Source: Ruminococcus sp. (GTDB lineage Bacteria; Bacillota; Clostridia; Oscillospirales; Ruminococcaceae). From it: a DNA stretch of 45,388 nucleotides. Location: assembly GCA_024697545.1 (NCBI GenBank), contig JAILFN010000089.1, positions 1-45,388 on the forward strand, written 5' to 3'. Under the pieces are notes generated by a model that saw only the letters and a program-made list of their open reading frames with translations, had not been told where the DNA came from and did not search any database. Position numbers and translations under genes: made by a program. The first letter of the stretch is position 1. Every line of letters begins with the position of its first letter. Positions 30,063 through 39,420 of the stretch are shown here, in pieces.

Positions 30063-31241
30063 TCAGATCTCAGCTCTTACCGCCTTGCGGTAGATCTCGG
30101 TGACGTCGTCTGCATTGAGCTCCATAAAGCCGCCGCGTGTGCCGCTTCCGATGCCGAGCTTCTGCACGAGGGTAGGTATGTCCTCTTCCTTTGCGCCCAG
30201 CTCGGCGAAGTTTATCGGCATACCGATATCCCGCAGGAATCTCCTGAAACGGTATATCCCTTCGAGGGCTGTGGCTTCGGGGTCTTCAAAATTCATCTGA
30301 CAGCCGAATACGCGCGTAGCCATTTGGCAGAAGCGCATTACGTTGTGCTTGTAAACGTGCTCCATCCAGGCAGGCATTATGACCGCCAGACCCGCGCCGT
30401 GCGCTACGTCGTAAAGACCCGAAAGCTCATGCTCGATGCCGTGGCTGTTCCAGTCCTGCTGTCTGCCCACGCCGACGATGTTGTTATGAGCGACCATGCC
30501 CGCCCACATGATGTTTGCGCGTGCGTCGTAGTTGTCAGGGTCTTTGATAACGCGGGGAGTCTCCTTTATCATGGTGAGCAGAACTGCTTCGCAAAGGCGG
30601 TCGGTGATCTCGACTTCGCGGGTGTTTGTAAAGTAACGCTCAAAAACGTGAGCCATTATGTCGGTAGCACCGCAGGCTGTCTGATATGCGGGGAGCGTCT
30701 GAGTAAGCTCGGGGTCGAGTATCGAGAAACGCGGGCGGATAAGGTCTGAGCCTGCGCCGCGCTTTAACATACCGTCCTCTTTGGTGATGACCGAGTCGCC
30801 CGAGCCTTCGCTGCCCGCAGCCGCGATGGTCAGCACGGTGCCGACGGGCAGAGCTTTTTCTATCGGCTTGCCGCTGTACAGATCCCAGAAATCGCCGTCG
30901 TAGACTGTGCCGATGGCAATAGCCTTGGAAGAGTCGATGACCGAGCCGCCGCCCACCGCAAGCACAAAGTCAACGCCCTCTTTACGGCAAATGTCGATGC
31001 CCTTGTATACCAGTGTGTCGCGGGGGTTCGGCTGAACACCGCCGAGCTCGCAGAACTCAACTCCCGCTTCGGTGAGTGAAGCCTTTACTTTGTCGATGAG
31101 CCCCGACTTTACCGCCGAACCGCCGCCGTAGTGTATAAGCACTTTCTTGGCACCGTACTTGGCGGCATACTTTCCGCACTCTAACTCGCGGCGCTTTCCG
31201 AAAACAAATTCCGTAGGGCTGTAAAACTCAAAATTCTCCAT
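30063..31241 (-). CDS. Iron-containing alcohol dehydrogenase (YqhD/butanol dehydrogenase type)
   Basis: NAD(P)H-dependent reduction of aldehydes to alcohols, cytoplasmic. 392 residues. The cofactor loop is AVGGGSVIDSSKA (about 95-107). Metal ligands are the Asp and His in GATDIMAHVFERYF and the two His in HGIEHELSGLYDVAHGAGLA. The overall sequence is of the BdhA/YqhD group, which usually prefers NADPH (inference). The ATG follows AGGAGG by eight bases. A single-gene transcript with its own promoter, diverging from the HD-GYP gene. Likely a fermentative or aldehyde-detoxifying role. Confidence 0.94.
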   Translation of the reverse strand: MENFEFYSPTEFVFGKRRELECGKYAAKYGAKKVLIHYGGGSAVKSGLIDKVKASLTEAGVEFCELGGVQPNPRDTLVYKGIDICRKEGVDFVLAVGGGSVIDSSKAIAIGTVYDGDFWDLYSGKPIEKALPVGTVLTIAAAGSEGSGDSVITKEDGMLKRGAGSDLIRPRFSILDPELTQTLPAYQTACGATDIMAHVFERYFTNTREVEITDRLCEAVLLTMIKETPRVIKDPDNYDARANIMWAGMVAHNNIVGVGRQQDWNSHGIEHELSGLYDVAHGAGLAVIMPAWMEHVYKHNVMRFCQMATRVFGCQMNFEDPEATALEGIYRFRRFLRDIGMPINFAELGAKEEDIPTLVQKLGIGSGTRGGFMELNADDVTEIYRKAVRAEI

Positions 31242-31299
31242 AGCTATGCCTCCTGTGTAATGGTTTGTTTACTGCCGAGCAAAGCAGCAGCTTAAAACT

Positions 31300-31328
31300 A
31301 TTGTAGCATATTATTTAAGAAAAAGCAA
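31300..31328 (-). promoter_or_regulatory. Promoter of alcohol dehydrogenase gene
   Basis: Minus-strand TTGCTT (31328-31323), 17-base spacer, TACAAT (31305-31300), TGC extended -10. Confidence 0.7.
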
Positions 31329-31425
31329 GTGTTTGAATACAAGCTTTTTATCATGCAATATGTAAAAATCGCAGTATGGTATTTATACAAAATTCACAAA
31401 CTTTCGGATAAAAATATAAATATGA

Positions 31426-31454
31426 ATGACATTTAGACGCATTTATGATATAAT
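31426..31454 (+). promoter_or_regulatory. Promoter of HD-GYP gene
   Basis: ATGACA, 17-base spacer, TATAAT with a TGA extended -10. Confidence 0.75.
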
Positions 31455-31513
31455 GTATACAAGTATCTGTTTTGTAACCAATATGGTTTATCGTTTCATA
31501 AGAGGTATTATAA

Positions 31514-34500
31514 ATGATCGACGCATATAAAAACAAGATAAAGCTGATATCCGCTCTGGTGCTTGCGATAGTCTTTTCGGTGTGCCTTATGAATGCTTCA
31601 CCCGAAAAGCTGGGCACGGCTTTTGCGGAGCAGGATGAAGAAAAGCTATCGGTAGACCCTACAGGACAGGGCGACGGTTATTCCGCAGTGCTTTACGATA
31701 ATACGAACGGTCTGCCCACCTCCGAAGCCAATGCCATAGCCGAGACCGAAGAGGGCTTTATATGGATAGGAAGCTACAGCGGTCTTATACGCTATGACGG
31801 AAACAGCTTTGAGCGTATGGATTCGCGCAACGGACTTGCGAGCGTAAAGTCGCTTTTCGTAGATTCCCATGACAGACTGTGGGTGGGCACGAATGACAGC
31901 GGTGCAGCAGTGCGCGTCAACGGCGAGTTCAGGATGTACGGCAAAAATGAAGGTCTGACATCGCTTTCGGTCAGGTCTATCGCTGAGGGAGATGACGGCA
32001 GCATCTATCTCGCGACGACAAACGGACTGGCTGTTGTTGATAATGACCTTGAGCTTTCCATGCTCGATGATGTAAAGCTCAAAAACAAGTATATCCGTAC
32101 GCTTCGCACCGAGGGTGACAGCATATACGGCGTTACCATGGACGGCGATGTGTTCGTGCTGAGGGAGAGAAAGCTTGCTGAATTCTATAACGCCGAAAAG
32201 ATGGGCATCACGGACATCCATGATATCCTGCCCGACCCTAACAGAAAAGGCTATGCCTATATCGGAAACAAGGGCTCCTCACTTTATTACGGTCAGCTGT
32301 CGAACGGTTTTATGGTGACAAAGACCTATGACGTATCTCCGCTCGAATACATAAATTCTATCGACTGGATAGGCGGCAAGGTGTGGGTATGCACCGACTG
32401 CGGTATCGGCTTTCTCGACAGATGCGGATTCGTTGAGATAAAGAATATCCCCATGAATACCTCCGTAGAACAGATGATGGTAGACTATCAGAAAAACCTC
32501 TGGTTCGTTTCATCGCAGCAGGGCGTTATGAAGATAGTACCCAACCGCTTTACCGACCTGTTCAAGAAATATGATATCCCCGATGAGGTGGTATATACCA
32601 CCTGTATGTACGATGACAAGCTTTTTATAGGCACGAAAAACAGCGGACTGCTCGTTCTGAAAAGGGGAGATTATGTTGACAGCGTGCCGATAACCTCGTC
32701 GGTCGGCGCTTCGGGTGAGGTGTATGATGATACCGACCTGCTGAAGCTTATGAACGGCTGCAAGATACGCTCGATAATCCGCGACAGCAAGAACAGGCTG
32801 TGGCTCTCTACCTTCGGAGAACAGGGGCTTGTGAGATACGATAACGGTTCGGTCATGAGGTTCACCGTTGAGGACGGGCTGCCCTCCGACCGCGTAAGAA
32901 CTGTATATGAAAGAAAGGACGGCTCATTTCTCGTCGTCTGCACGGGCGGCGTTGCCGTTATAAGGAATGACAGGATCGAGAGGATATACAATGAATCCGA
33001 CGGCATCTCAAACACCGAGGTGCTTACTGCGACAGAATCGGATAACGGCGATATCATACTCGGAACTGACGGCGGCGGTATCTTTATCCTGAGCAGCGAC
33101 GGCGTGATGAAACACCGCAACACCGATTCGGGGCTGATGTCTGATGTCGTCATGAGGGTGAAAAAGGACGTGAGCCGTAATATCTACTGGATAGTTACAA
33201 GCAATTCTATTGCTTACATGGACAGCAGCTATAACGTGACCACGATAAAGAACTTCCCCTATTCCAACAACTTCGATATATATGAAAACAGCAGGGAAGA
33301 GCTGTGGGTGCTGAGCAGCAACGGAATATATATATCTGATATAGACGAGCTTATCGCCGACAAGGATATCGACCCGATATACTACGGCATTGATAACGGT
33401 CTTGAATGTATAACGACATCAAACTCTTACAGCGAGCTGACAGCCGACGGAGAGCTTTTCATCGCGGGAACTACAGGTGTCGCCAAGGTGAATATAGAAA
33501 AGGCGCTTGAAAACGTCAGCAATGTCAAGATGGCGGTGCCTTATATTGAAGCGGACGGCGAGTATATCTATCCCGACAAGAGCGGCAGGTTCGTGATATC
33601 CTCGGGGGTCAAGAAAATCACCATTTACAGCTACGCTTACAATTACTCTCTTGTAAACCCCGATGTCACCTATTCACTCGAAAACTTTGATATCAGCTCG
33701 GTGACGGTAAAGCGAAGCGACTTGGCACCCGTGAGCTACACAAACCTGCGCGGCGGCAAGTACACCTTCGTGATGCAGATGACCGATCCACAGCGCGTTT
33801 CCAGCAAGGAGCTCAGAGTTACCATAGTCAAGAAGAAGGCGTTCTTTGAACAGCTTTGGGTGGGCTTTCTGGCATTTCTGCTGCTGGTACTGATGATCGG
33901 AGTCCTCATAAAACTCTATATCGACGCACGCACCAGACGTTTCCTCAAAAAGGAAAACGAGCAGAAGGTACTTATCCGTGAGATCGTCGAAGCCTTTGCA
34001 AAGGTCATAGATATGAAGGATAAGTACACGAATGGTCATTCCTCCCGCGTGGCTGAGTATACAGGTATGCTTTGCAGGGAACTCGGCTATGACGAAGAGA
34101 CTGTCGAGAAGTATTATAACATAGCGCTTCTGCATGATATCGGCAAGGTCGGCGTTCCGCCCGAGGTGCTGAACAAGGCGGGCAAGCTCACAGATCAGGA
34201 ATTTGCGATAATCAAATCCCATTCGGCACTGGGCTACAACACGCTCAAGGATATCAGCATCATGCCCGAGCTTGCGATAGGCGCGGGCGCACACCACGAG
34301 CGTCCCGACGGCAAGGGCTATCCGAAGGGGCTGAAAGGCGATGAGATCCCCCGCGTAGCTCAGATAATCGCAGTAGCCGATACCTTTGACGCGATGTATT
34401 CGGACAGACCTTACCGCAAGCGAATGAACTTTGAAAAGGCGGTATCCATCATGAAGGAGGTCAAGGGAACACAGCTCACAGAAGACGTGGTCGATGCTTT

Positions 34501-34624
34501 CCTGAGACTTGTGGACAAGGGCGAGTTCCGCGCCGAGGACGATAACGGCGGCGGCACCACCGAGGATATCGACAATATCCACAAGAGGTTCGATAAAAAT
34601 GAAAAGTCGGAAGCAAACAAGTAA
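31514..34624 (+). CDS. Propeller-sensor HD-GYP phosphodiesterase
   Basis: 1036-residue membrane receptor that probably degrades cyclic di-GMP. Residues about 8-28 are a signal/first helix. About 55-640 are two-component-regulator propeller repeats, outside the cell; units such as GFIWIGSYSGLIRYDG, DRLWVGTNDSG and DGLPSDRVRTVYE recur. About 680-770 is the Y_Y_Y beta-sandwich typical after such propellers. A membrane helix (LWVGFLAFLLLVLMIGVLIKL) lies at about 780. The HD-GYP domain (about 825-1000) has both signatures, LHDIGKVGVP (about 874) and HHERPDGKGYPKGL (about 935). Propeller sensors normally feed histidine kinases and detect glycans, so a direct link to HD-GYP is less usual. The ATG follows AAGAGGT. 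Monocistronic. Confidence 0.93.
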   Translation: MIDAYKNKIKLISALVLAIVFSVCLMNASPEKLGTAFAEQDEEKLSVDPTGQGDGYSAVLYDNTNGLPTSEANAIAETEEGFIWIGSYSGLIRYDGNSFERMDSRNGLASVKSLFVDSHDRLWVGTNDSGAAVRVNGEFRMYGKNEGLTSLSVRSIAEGDDGSIYLATTNGLAVVDNDLELSMLDDVKLKNKYIRTLRTEGDSIYGVTMDGDVFVLRERKLAEFYNAEKMGITDIHDILPDPNRKGYAYIGNKGSSLYYGQLSNGFMVTKTYDVSPLEYINSIDWIGGKVWVCTDCGIGFLDRCGFVEIKNIPMNTSVEQMMVDYQKNLWFVSSQQGVMKIVPNRFTDLFKKYDIPDEVVYTTCMYDDKLFIGTKNSGLLVLKRGDYVDSVPITSSVGASGEVYDDTDLLKLMNGCKIRSIIRDSKNRLWLSTFGEQGLVRYDNGSVMRFTVEDGLPSDRVRTVYERKDGSFLVVCTGGVAVIRNDRIERIYNESDGISNTEVLTATESDNGDIILGTDGGGIFILSSDGVMKHRNTDSGLMSDVVMRVKKDVSRNIYWIVTSNSIAYMDSSYNVTTIKNFPYSNNFDIYENSREELWVLSSNGIYISDIDELIADKDIDPIYYGIDNGLECITTSNSYSELTADGELFIAGTTGVAKVNIEKALENVSNVKMAVPYIEADGEYIYPDKSGRFVISSGVKKITIYSYAYNYSLVNPDVTYSLENFDISSVTVKRSDLAPVSYTNLRGGKYTFVMQMTDPQRVSSKELRVTIVKKKAFFEQLWVGFLAFLLLVLMIGVLIKLYIDARTRRFLKKENEQKVLIREIVEAFAKVIDMKDKYTNGHSSRVAEYTGMLCRELGYDEETVEKYYNIALLHDIGKVGVPPEVLNKAGKLTDQEFAIIKSHSALGYNTLKDISIMPELAIGAGAHHERPDGKGYPKGLKGDEIPRVAQIIAVADTFDAMYSDRPYRKRMNFEKAVSIMKEVKGTQLTEDVVDAFLRLVDKGEFRAEDDNGGGTTEDIDNIHKRFDKNEKSEANK

Positions 34625-34647
34625 CAGATGACTTTTATCATACACAC

Positions 34648-34688
34648 AAAAGACACGGAACACCGCATTGAAGTGCTCCGTGTCTTTT
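34648..34688. terminator. Bidirectional terminator, HD-GYP and XRE genes
   Basis: AAAAGACACGGA-CAC, 9-base loop, GTG-TCCGTGTCTTTTT; about 15 pairs with one mismatch. Confidence 0.9.
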
Positions 34689-34692
34689 TCCG

Positions 34693-35457
34693 TTATCTTT
34701 TCTTGTAGATCACAAGCTCGGGATCCTTGCCGTTCTCCTCATATGTAGCCACAAGGATAAGATCCATATTCGCAAGCACGCCGAAGCGCCTGTCCCCGCC
34801 GAATTCGCATTCAAGCTCACACCCGAGGTAGGTGGCGTTGTCGTCGAGGAACTTGACGGTGTCCCCGCAAGGCAGCCTGTACGGGAGATTGACGTAGCTC
34901 CCCACCAGTGCGTTCAGCTTTTCCACCTTCGGCAACCCCTCGATCCCGAGGGCGTTGATCTCATCTATCAGCTGAGCCTTGAACATCTCAAACTCGCCGC
35001 CGTCGCTCAGCTGCTCGTAGTGCTTCCAGTAGTCGAGCTGCGGGAGCTTTTCTTTCATGTAAGCCCGCGCCTCCTGCTCGGTGAAGCCTTCCTTCGCCAT
35101 AAACCCGACACACACATCAATAAGGTCGTCCATATTGCTGTAAGTGAATCTGCCGTCGGCATAGCACCATTTGCAGTAGCTTTCGTTTGGCGTGCCGTCC
35201 TTCTCGCGGCTGATTAGAGATTCCTCGAGCGGCATACCGCAGCACTGACACACGACCTGACGCGGTGCGCCGAGCAGCGTGTTTATCGAAACACCGAACA
35301 GCTTTGAGAGCAGCTTCAGAGTTTCGGTGTTGGGCACTGTCTCGCCGTTTTCCCAGCGGCTGACTGCCTGCCGTGTGACGAACACCTTTTCCGCAAGAGC
35401 GTCCTGAGAGAGCCCGTTCTTTGTCCTTAATTCGTGAAGTATTTCCTTTGTTTCCAT
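34693..35457 (-). CDS. XRE-family regulator with zinc-ribbon domain
   Basis: 254 residues. About 5-60 is a Cro/C1-type helix-turn-helix (LSQDALAEKVFVTRQAVSRWENGETVPN). About 68-100 is a putative zinc-ribbon domain (VVCQCCGMPLEE and YCKWCYADGRFTY). This domain pairing is known in Firmicutes. The remaining 150 residues contain a helical part and a beta-rich end (LVGSYVNLPYRLPCG) of unknown role. I chose the ATG at 35457: AAGGAGG lies nine bases before it. The longer frame to 35664 runs through the promoter and the end of the MBL gene. Probably a sensor-regulator of a metal or redox signal; targets unknown, autoregulation possible. Confidence 0.9.
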   Translation of the reverse strand: METKEILHELRTKNGLSQDALAEKVFVTRQAVSRWENGETVPNTETLKLLSKLFGVSINTLLGAPRQVVCQCCGMPLEESLISREKDGTPNESYCKWCYADGRFTYSNMDDLIDVCVGFMAKEGFTEQEARAYMKEKLPQLDYWKHYEQLSDGGEFEMFKAQLIDEINALGIEGLPKVEKLNALVGSYVNLPYRLPCGDTVKFLDDNATYLGCELECEFGGDRRFGVLANMDLILVATYEENGKDPELVIYKKR

Positions 35458-35479
35458 GCCGATATCCCTCCTTGAGTTT

Positions 35480-35508
35480 ATTTTATCACAGCGCTTTGCC
35501 TGCGTCAA
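35480..35508 (-). promoter_or_regulatory. Promoter of XRE regulator gene
   Basis: Minus-strand TTGACG (35508-35503), 17-base spacer, TAAAAT (35485-35480), TGA extended -10. Confidence 0.8.
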
Positions 35509-35523
35509 GCAACTTGCAGTTGC
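35509..35523. promoter_or_regulatory. Inverted repeat next to -35 of XRE promoter
   Basis: GCAACT and AGTTGC separated by TGC, directly upstream of the -35. A candidate operator for the XRE protein or an activator; it lies just past the stop codon of the MBL gene. Confidence 0.4.
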
Positions 35524-35530
35524 CTTTTGG

Positions 35531-36349
35531 TCACTTCCCCTTGATCTCGATGCGGTCGAGTATGCCCTGAACGCTGACGTTCGGGTGGGTGACGTACATT
35601 CTTGCAACGTCGCTGATAAATACGGGGTCGGCACCTGTTTTCTTTTGTATGATATCGGTATCATAGCGTTTGTCTATGAGCCTTATTATCTTTTTCACCA
35701 AGGCGTAAGTGTCCGAACTTTCGGACTTATGCTTTATCGGAAACTTCTTTCCGACAAGCTCTGCTGTCGCGGCGTGGCCGTAGTATACCGTCTTAGGATC
35801 GAGCTTCAGGAGTTTTTCCCAGCTGTCTTCTATCTGCGTGCCCTTGTGCATACCCAGCTCATAAAGCGGGTTGAGGTCGCCGACGAACAGGGCGCGTTCC
35901 CTGTCCAGCCAGAGAGATATGCTGTCCTCGCTGTGCCCGGGGGTGTGTATCAGCTCTCCCTCGATCCCGAGTTCTTTAAGCAGCCCGCGGCTTTCGGAAA
36001 TATCCGTAAACCTTACCGCCTTGTCGTCGATCGGCTTGAAGGGTGAGTTTTTCTCCTTTGCGAATATGGCGTCGCTTGCGTGAATAAAGCTTCGCTGCAC
36101 CTCCGCGGCGACGATGGTGACACCGCTGTCCGCGATATCCTGCGCGATGCCCATGTGGTCGGGGTGGAAGTGGGATATCAGCAGAATGCCGATGTCCTGA
36201 AGCCTGAGCTTGTTTTCGCCCAGCGCTCTGCAAAGCAAAGGGAATGTCCCCGCCCAGCCTGTGTCGAACAAAAGGCTGCCGTGTCTGCCTTTGATGAGGT
36301 AGGTATTTGTGTTTGAGTATTTCAGCTGTGTTATGCTTTTTGATGCCAT
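35531..36349 (-). CDS. Metallo-beta-lactamase-fold hydrolase
   Basis: 272-residue cytoplasmic MBL-fold protein. The metal motif is LISHFHPDHMG (about 59-69), followed by LIHTPGHSEDSIS, the bridging Asp in LFVGDLNP and the final His in VYYGHAATAE. The substrate is unknown; related proteins include glyoxalase II-like thioesterases and quorum lactonases. The C-terminal 70 residues form a helical extension (IIRLIDKRYDTDIIQKK). The ATG follows AGGAGA. It lies 15 bases after the 69-residue gene on the same strand and is likely cotranscribed. Confidence 0.88.
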   Translation of the reverse strand: MASKSITQLKYSNTNTYLIKGRHGSLLFDTGWAGTFPLLCRALGENKLRLQDIGILLISHFHPDHMGIAQDIADSGVTIVAAEVQRSFIHASDAIFAKEKNSPFKPIDDKAVRFTDISESRGLLKELGIEGELIHTPGHSEDSISLWLDRERALFVGDLNPLYELGMHKGTQIEDSWEKLLKLDPKTVYYGHAATAELVGKKFPIKHKSESSDTYALVKKIIRLIDKRYDTDIIQKKTGADPVFISDVARMYVTHPNVSVQGILDRIEIKGK

Positions 36350-36364
36350 GATGCTCTCCTGACT

Positions 36365-36574
36365 TTACCCTTTCTCGGCGGCTGCCGAATACTTATCTAT
36401 CTCCTCGTCCGAGATATTACTGCCCGTGTCCCAGCCCTTTTCGTAGGCGATGCGGTCGTACACTTTTATTCTTCTGCCGTCGTCAAGTACGAGCGTTACC
36501 TCGGGTTCTTCGCCCGGCATAAATCCCTCGCAGCCGTTATCTGGCTCAAAAAGGTCGATGATCTTGTGTTCCAT
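36365..36574 (-). CDS. Small acidic protein of unknown function (69 aa)
   Basis: 69 residues, not recognised. Acidic and soluble, with a short beta-like core (EVTLVLDDGRRIKVYDRI) and two Asp/Glu-rich ends. The ATG follows AAGGAG with an A-rich 8-base spacer. It is the first gene of a pair with the MBL hydrolase. No Cys cluster apart from one near residue 15 and no membrane segment. Confidence 0.75.
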   Translation of the reverse strand: MEHKIIDLFEPDNGCEGFMPGEEPEVTLVLDDGRRIKVYDRIAYEKGWDTGSNISDEEIDKYSAAAEKG

Positions 36575-36604
36575 TTTTTTATTCTCCTTACATTATTTCG
36601 GCAG

Positions 36605-36653
36605 ATACCGCATAGCTTGTCTGCGGTATTCTCTTAAAGCCCGCCCGTGTCAA
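36605..36653 (-). promoter_or_regulatory. Weak promoter and inverted repeat upstream of the 69-aa gene
   Basis: TTGACA is present on the minus strand (36653-36648), but the sequence 17-18 bases on (AATACC) is a poor -10. It lies in a perfect 8-base inverted repeat ATACCGCA/TGCGGTAT (36605-36612 and 36622-36629). Possibly a regulated promoter, or a hairpin at the 3' side of the kinase gene. Confidence 0.3.
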
Positions 36654-36668
36654 AAGCCCTGCTAAGGC

Positions 36669-38798
36669 TTATGAGTTTTGCCGTGCGTCCGAAGCGGGGG
36701 TTCGCTGTCTGCGCTTATTATCAGCCTCCCATATCAGTTCACCTAATGTCTGATATAGGCGTTCGGGTTCGACAGGCTTGGACAGATGTGCGTTCATACC
36801 CACCTGAAGCGAGCGCTGCACATCTTCGTCGAACGCATTGGCTGTCATAGCGATGATCGGTACGGTCTTTGCGTCCTCTCTGTCAAGTGCCCTGATGGTT
36901 TTTGCAGCCTCAAGCCCGTCCATTTCAGGCATACGGATATCCATCAGCACAGCATCGTAGTACCCCTGTTCGCTTTGCGAAAACATATCGACAGCGATCC
37001 TGCTGTTTTCGGCGTGACAGATCTTTGCTTCCTTTATCTCAAGCAGCTTTTTCATTATCTCCGCATTGATGAGAACATCTTCGGCAATGAGTATGCGCCT
37101 GCCCGAAAGCTCTGCACGCTGTTTTTCATGTATAAGTTTCAGGTTGTTCTTTCTTGCGATACGCTCAAATTCCGCGATCACGTTCGATGCAAACAGCGGC
37201 TTTGCAAGAAAGCTGTCCACACCGATATGCAGAGCATCGTCAATGATCTCGTCCCAGTTGAAGGAAGTGAGGATTATGATAGTAGTCTCGCGGCTGTATA
37301 GCTTGCGGATCTCCTTTGCGACCTCTATCCCGTCCATCTCCGGCATTTTCCAGTCGATCAATACAAGATTGTACGGCTGCTGCTTGATATGCTTTATTTC
37401 AAGCATATGCAGTGCTTCCTTGCCGCTGAGACAGGTATCTGCCATGATACCCGCTTCATCGAGAACGATGCGTGCGTGCTCCGCTGCGACCTTCTCATCA
37501 TCGACGACAAGCACACGGATATCCTTTGTGTCGATGAAGAAATCCTCCGCTCCCATATGTTCGCTGTTTTTAAGCGTTATCACGACAGTGAAGGCTGTAC
37601 CCACGCCCTTCTCTGAATCAACGGAGATGGTGCCGTTCATAAGCTCGACGATATTCCTTGTGATCGCCATGCCAAGGCCTGTGCTGCCGTATTTGTTGTT
37701 TCTGCCTGAATCCTCCTGCGTAAAGGTATCAAATACATTTGGCAGAAAGTCCTTGTCCATGCCGATGCCTGTATCCTTGATGACAAAACGTATCGTGGTC
37801 TGCCCCTCAAATACCGCAGTGCGCTCGACCAGAAGAGTGATCTCCCCGGGGGGCTCGGTGAATTTTATCGCATTGGAAAGGATATTGATAAGCACCTGTT
37901 TGAGCTTCATATCATCGCCGATATAATTGTCGGAAACGCCGCCGATCACCTTGCATTCGTATTTCAGCCCCTTGTCACTGCACTGGGTCATGACCATTGT
38001 ATTTATCTGTTCGAGAACAGACCTGAATGAGAACTCCTCTTTTCTGAGGACCATTTTGCCCGATTCTATACGGCTCATATCGAGAATATCGTTTATAAGC
38101 CCAAGCAGATGACGGGCGCTGCCGCCTATCTTCTCTAAATATCCTCTTGTCTCGGCATCAAGGCTCTCATTTCTGAGAGCAAGGCTGTCAAGCCCGATGA
38201 TAGCGTTCATAGGTGTGCGGATCTCGTGGCTCATGTTGGAAAGGAAAGCGGTCTTTGCCTTGTTCGCTTCCTCCGCAGCGGTGAGCGCTTCGATGAGCGC
38301 CTGTTTTTGTGCCATAGATTCCCTTACCTCGGCATCGACATTGGTAAGTCCGAGCCCAATCGCATGGACGATATGGTCATCTCTGTCAGCGGCGTTACGG
38401 ACTCCTGCCATACGGATCATTTCATAGTAGTCTACACCATTTCGATGAACAAGATAGCGGTAGGCGATTATAACTTCTTCCGACAATGCCGCACGGATAC
38501 GATCGGGCTCGATGAACTTCAAAAAGCCCTCGCGGTAGTTTTCATCTACCGAGTTTTCCGCATACCATTTGAAGCGCTCGGAAAACGGGAAATGTATCCC
38601 CTCATCGGTCTGTTCGCGATCGTCGGGGTCGGCGCGGTAGCACACAGCGGTATTGCTGTCAAGGTCAACATGATAAACGCTCCTGTAATCCGAAGCAAGG
38701 GCTGTTATCATGTGATCCTGCCTTGTACGAAGCTTCTCCTGCTCCAGCAGCTCGTTTTGCAGCCGCAATCTTTGCTCAAGCTCCTCCTGCTTGACCAC
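36669..38798 (-). CDS. Hybrid histidine kinase, cytoplasmic part, cut off from its sensor by a frameshift
   Basis: The open part codes 709 residues from a GTG at 38798; the true gene start was further up. Residues 1-30 are a coiled coil and about 35-155 a PAS-like domain. HisKA has its phospho-His at about 191 (FLSNMSHEIRTPMNAI). The ATPase domain has NILSNAIKF, DTGIGMD and GSTGLGMAI. Receiver 1 (about 428-545) has Asp482 in LIDWKMPEMDG and receiver 2 (about 568-690) Asp620 in LMDIRMPEMDG; both are complete. The frame continues upstream as NTELAIEKETSV and joins the sensor part only after a one-base shift near 38830-38850. The GTG has no good binding site, so expression of this half is doubtful. 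Confidence 0.8.
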   Translation of the reverse strand: MVKQEELEQRLRLQNELLEQEKLRTRQDHMITALASDYRSVYHVDLDSNTAVCYRADPDDREQTDEGIHFPFSERFKWYAENSVDENYREGFLKFIEPDRIRAALSEEVIIAYRYLVHRNGVDYYEMIRMAGVRNAADRDDHIVHAIGLGLTNVDAEVRESMAQKQALIEALTAAEEANKAKTAFLSNMSHEIRTPMNAIIGLDSLALRNESLDAETRGYLEKIGGSARHLLGLINDILDMSRIESGKMVLRKEEFSFRSVLEQINTMVMTQCSDKGLKYECKVIGGVSDNYIGDDMKLKQVLINILSNAIKFTEPPGEITLLVERTAVFEGQTTIRFVIKDTGIGMDKDFLPNVFDTFTQEDSGRNNKYGSTGLGMAITRNIVELMNGTISVDSEKGVGTAFTVVITLKNSEHMGAEDFFIDTKDIRVLVVDDEKVAAEHARIVLDEAGIMADTCLSGKEALHMLEIKHIKQQPYNLVLIDWKMPEMDGIEVAKEIRKLYSRETTIIILTSFNWDEIIDDALHIGVDSFLAKPLFASNVIAEFERIARKNNLKLIHEKQRAELSGRRILIAEDVLINAEIMKKLLEIKEAKICHAENSRIAVDMFSQSEQGYYDAVLMDIRMPEMDGLEAAKTIRALDREDAKTVPIIAMTANAFDEDVQRSLQVGMNAHLSKPVEPERLYQTLGELIWEADNKRRQRTPASDARQNS

Positions 38799-38834
38799 CG
38801 ATGTCTCCTTTTCAATAGCAAGCTCGGTATTTTT

Positions 38835-39420
38835 CTGCTTTGCAGGAACATGAACGAGAAGATGGCGAAAAGCACGAGTGCGGTCAGAAATGTCTGTACA
38901 AGGCTTCGTGCGATTATCCCCTGTGACACCGAGCCTATGTTGTCGCTGATGACGCTTTCTCGGATAAGGTAGGTCAGCATCCAGTCGGTGCCGTCTATCG
39001 GGGTGTATGAAAGCGTTTCCTTTATGCCGTTATATGTAAAGGAAACGACCCCGCCCTTGCCGTTTTGAAAGTCAGACCTTATATCATCGGCGGTCATATC
39101 ATCGTCAAAATCGGCGTGCTCCATGGCTTTAAGAAGATTATCCTCTCTTGCAAGACCGTCAAGTACCATATCCGTAAGCGCACTGCCGTCTTCGGTATAG
39201 ATGTTCCAGAAAGTGGTATTATTGTTATCCGACTGCAAGGATACACCCTTAAGCATGGTGTTCATATCAATTTCCATAAAGCAGACGGAAAGCGTCTGCC
39301 CGTCAAGGGGGAGCCTTTCAACGGGCACGGCGATGATAACGCTTTTGCTGCCGCTGCCATTGTCCCTCACAGATATGTGCGGCTCGATGATATTATTGTA
39401 ATCAAAGCTGTACTGCTCTA
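38835..39420 (-). pseudogene. Extracytoplasmic sensor half and second membrane helix of the hybrid kinase
   Basis: Encodes the membrane-distal end of a dCache-like sensor domain (VIIAVPVERLPLDGQ, TFWNIYTEDGSALTD, SYTPIDGTDWMLTYLI), then a membrane helix (FLTALVLFAIFSFMFL). The first membrane helix and first half of the sensor are missing, replaced by EAL sequence. Downstream, the frame leaves the kinase by a -1 shift near an A5 run (38830-38834), and an out-of-frame Arg/Ser-rich tail runs to 38708. The AKQKNTELAIEKE reading restores the expected kinase linker in the other frame. Confidence 0.7.

Noticed and set aside
36605-36629. Inverted repeat as terminator of the kinase gene
   Set aside because: The 8-pair stem is perfect, but neither strand continues into a T run, so I keep it only as a possible regulatory site.
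38830-38850. Programmed -1 ribosomal frameshift joining sensor and kinase
   Set aside because: The A5 run allows Lys slippage in the P site, but the A-site codon (AUA to AAU) would not re-pair, and I see no downstream stimulatory stem. Given the deletion and the C7 break upstream, mutation is the simpler reading.
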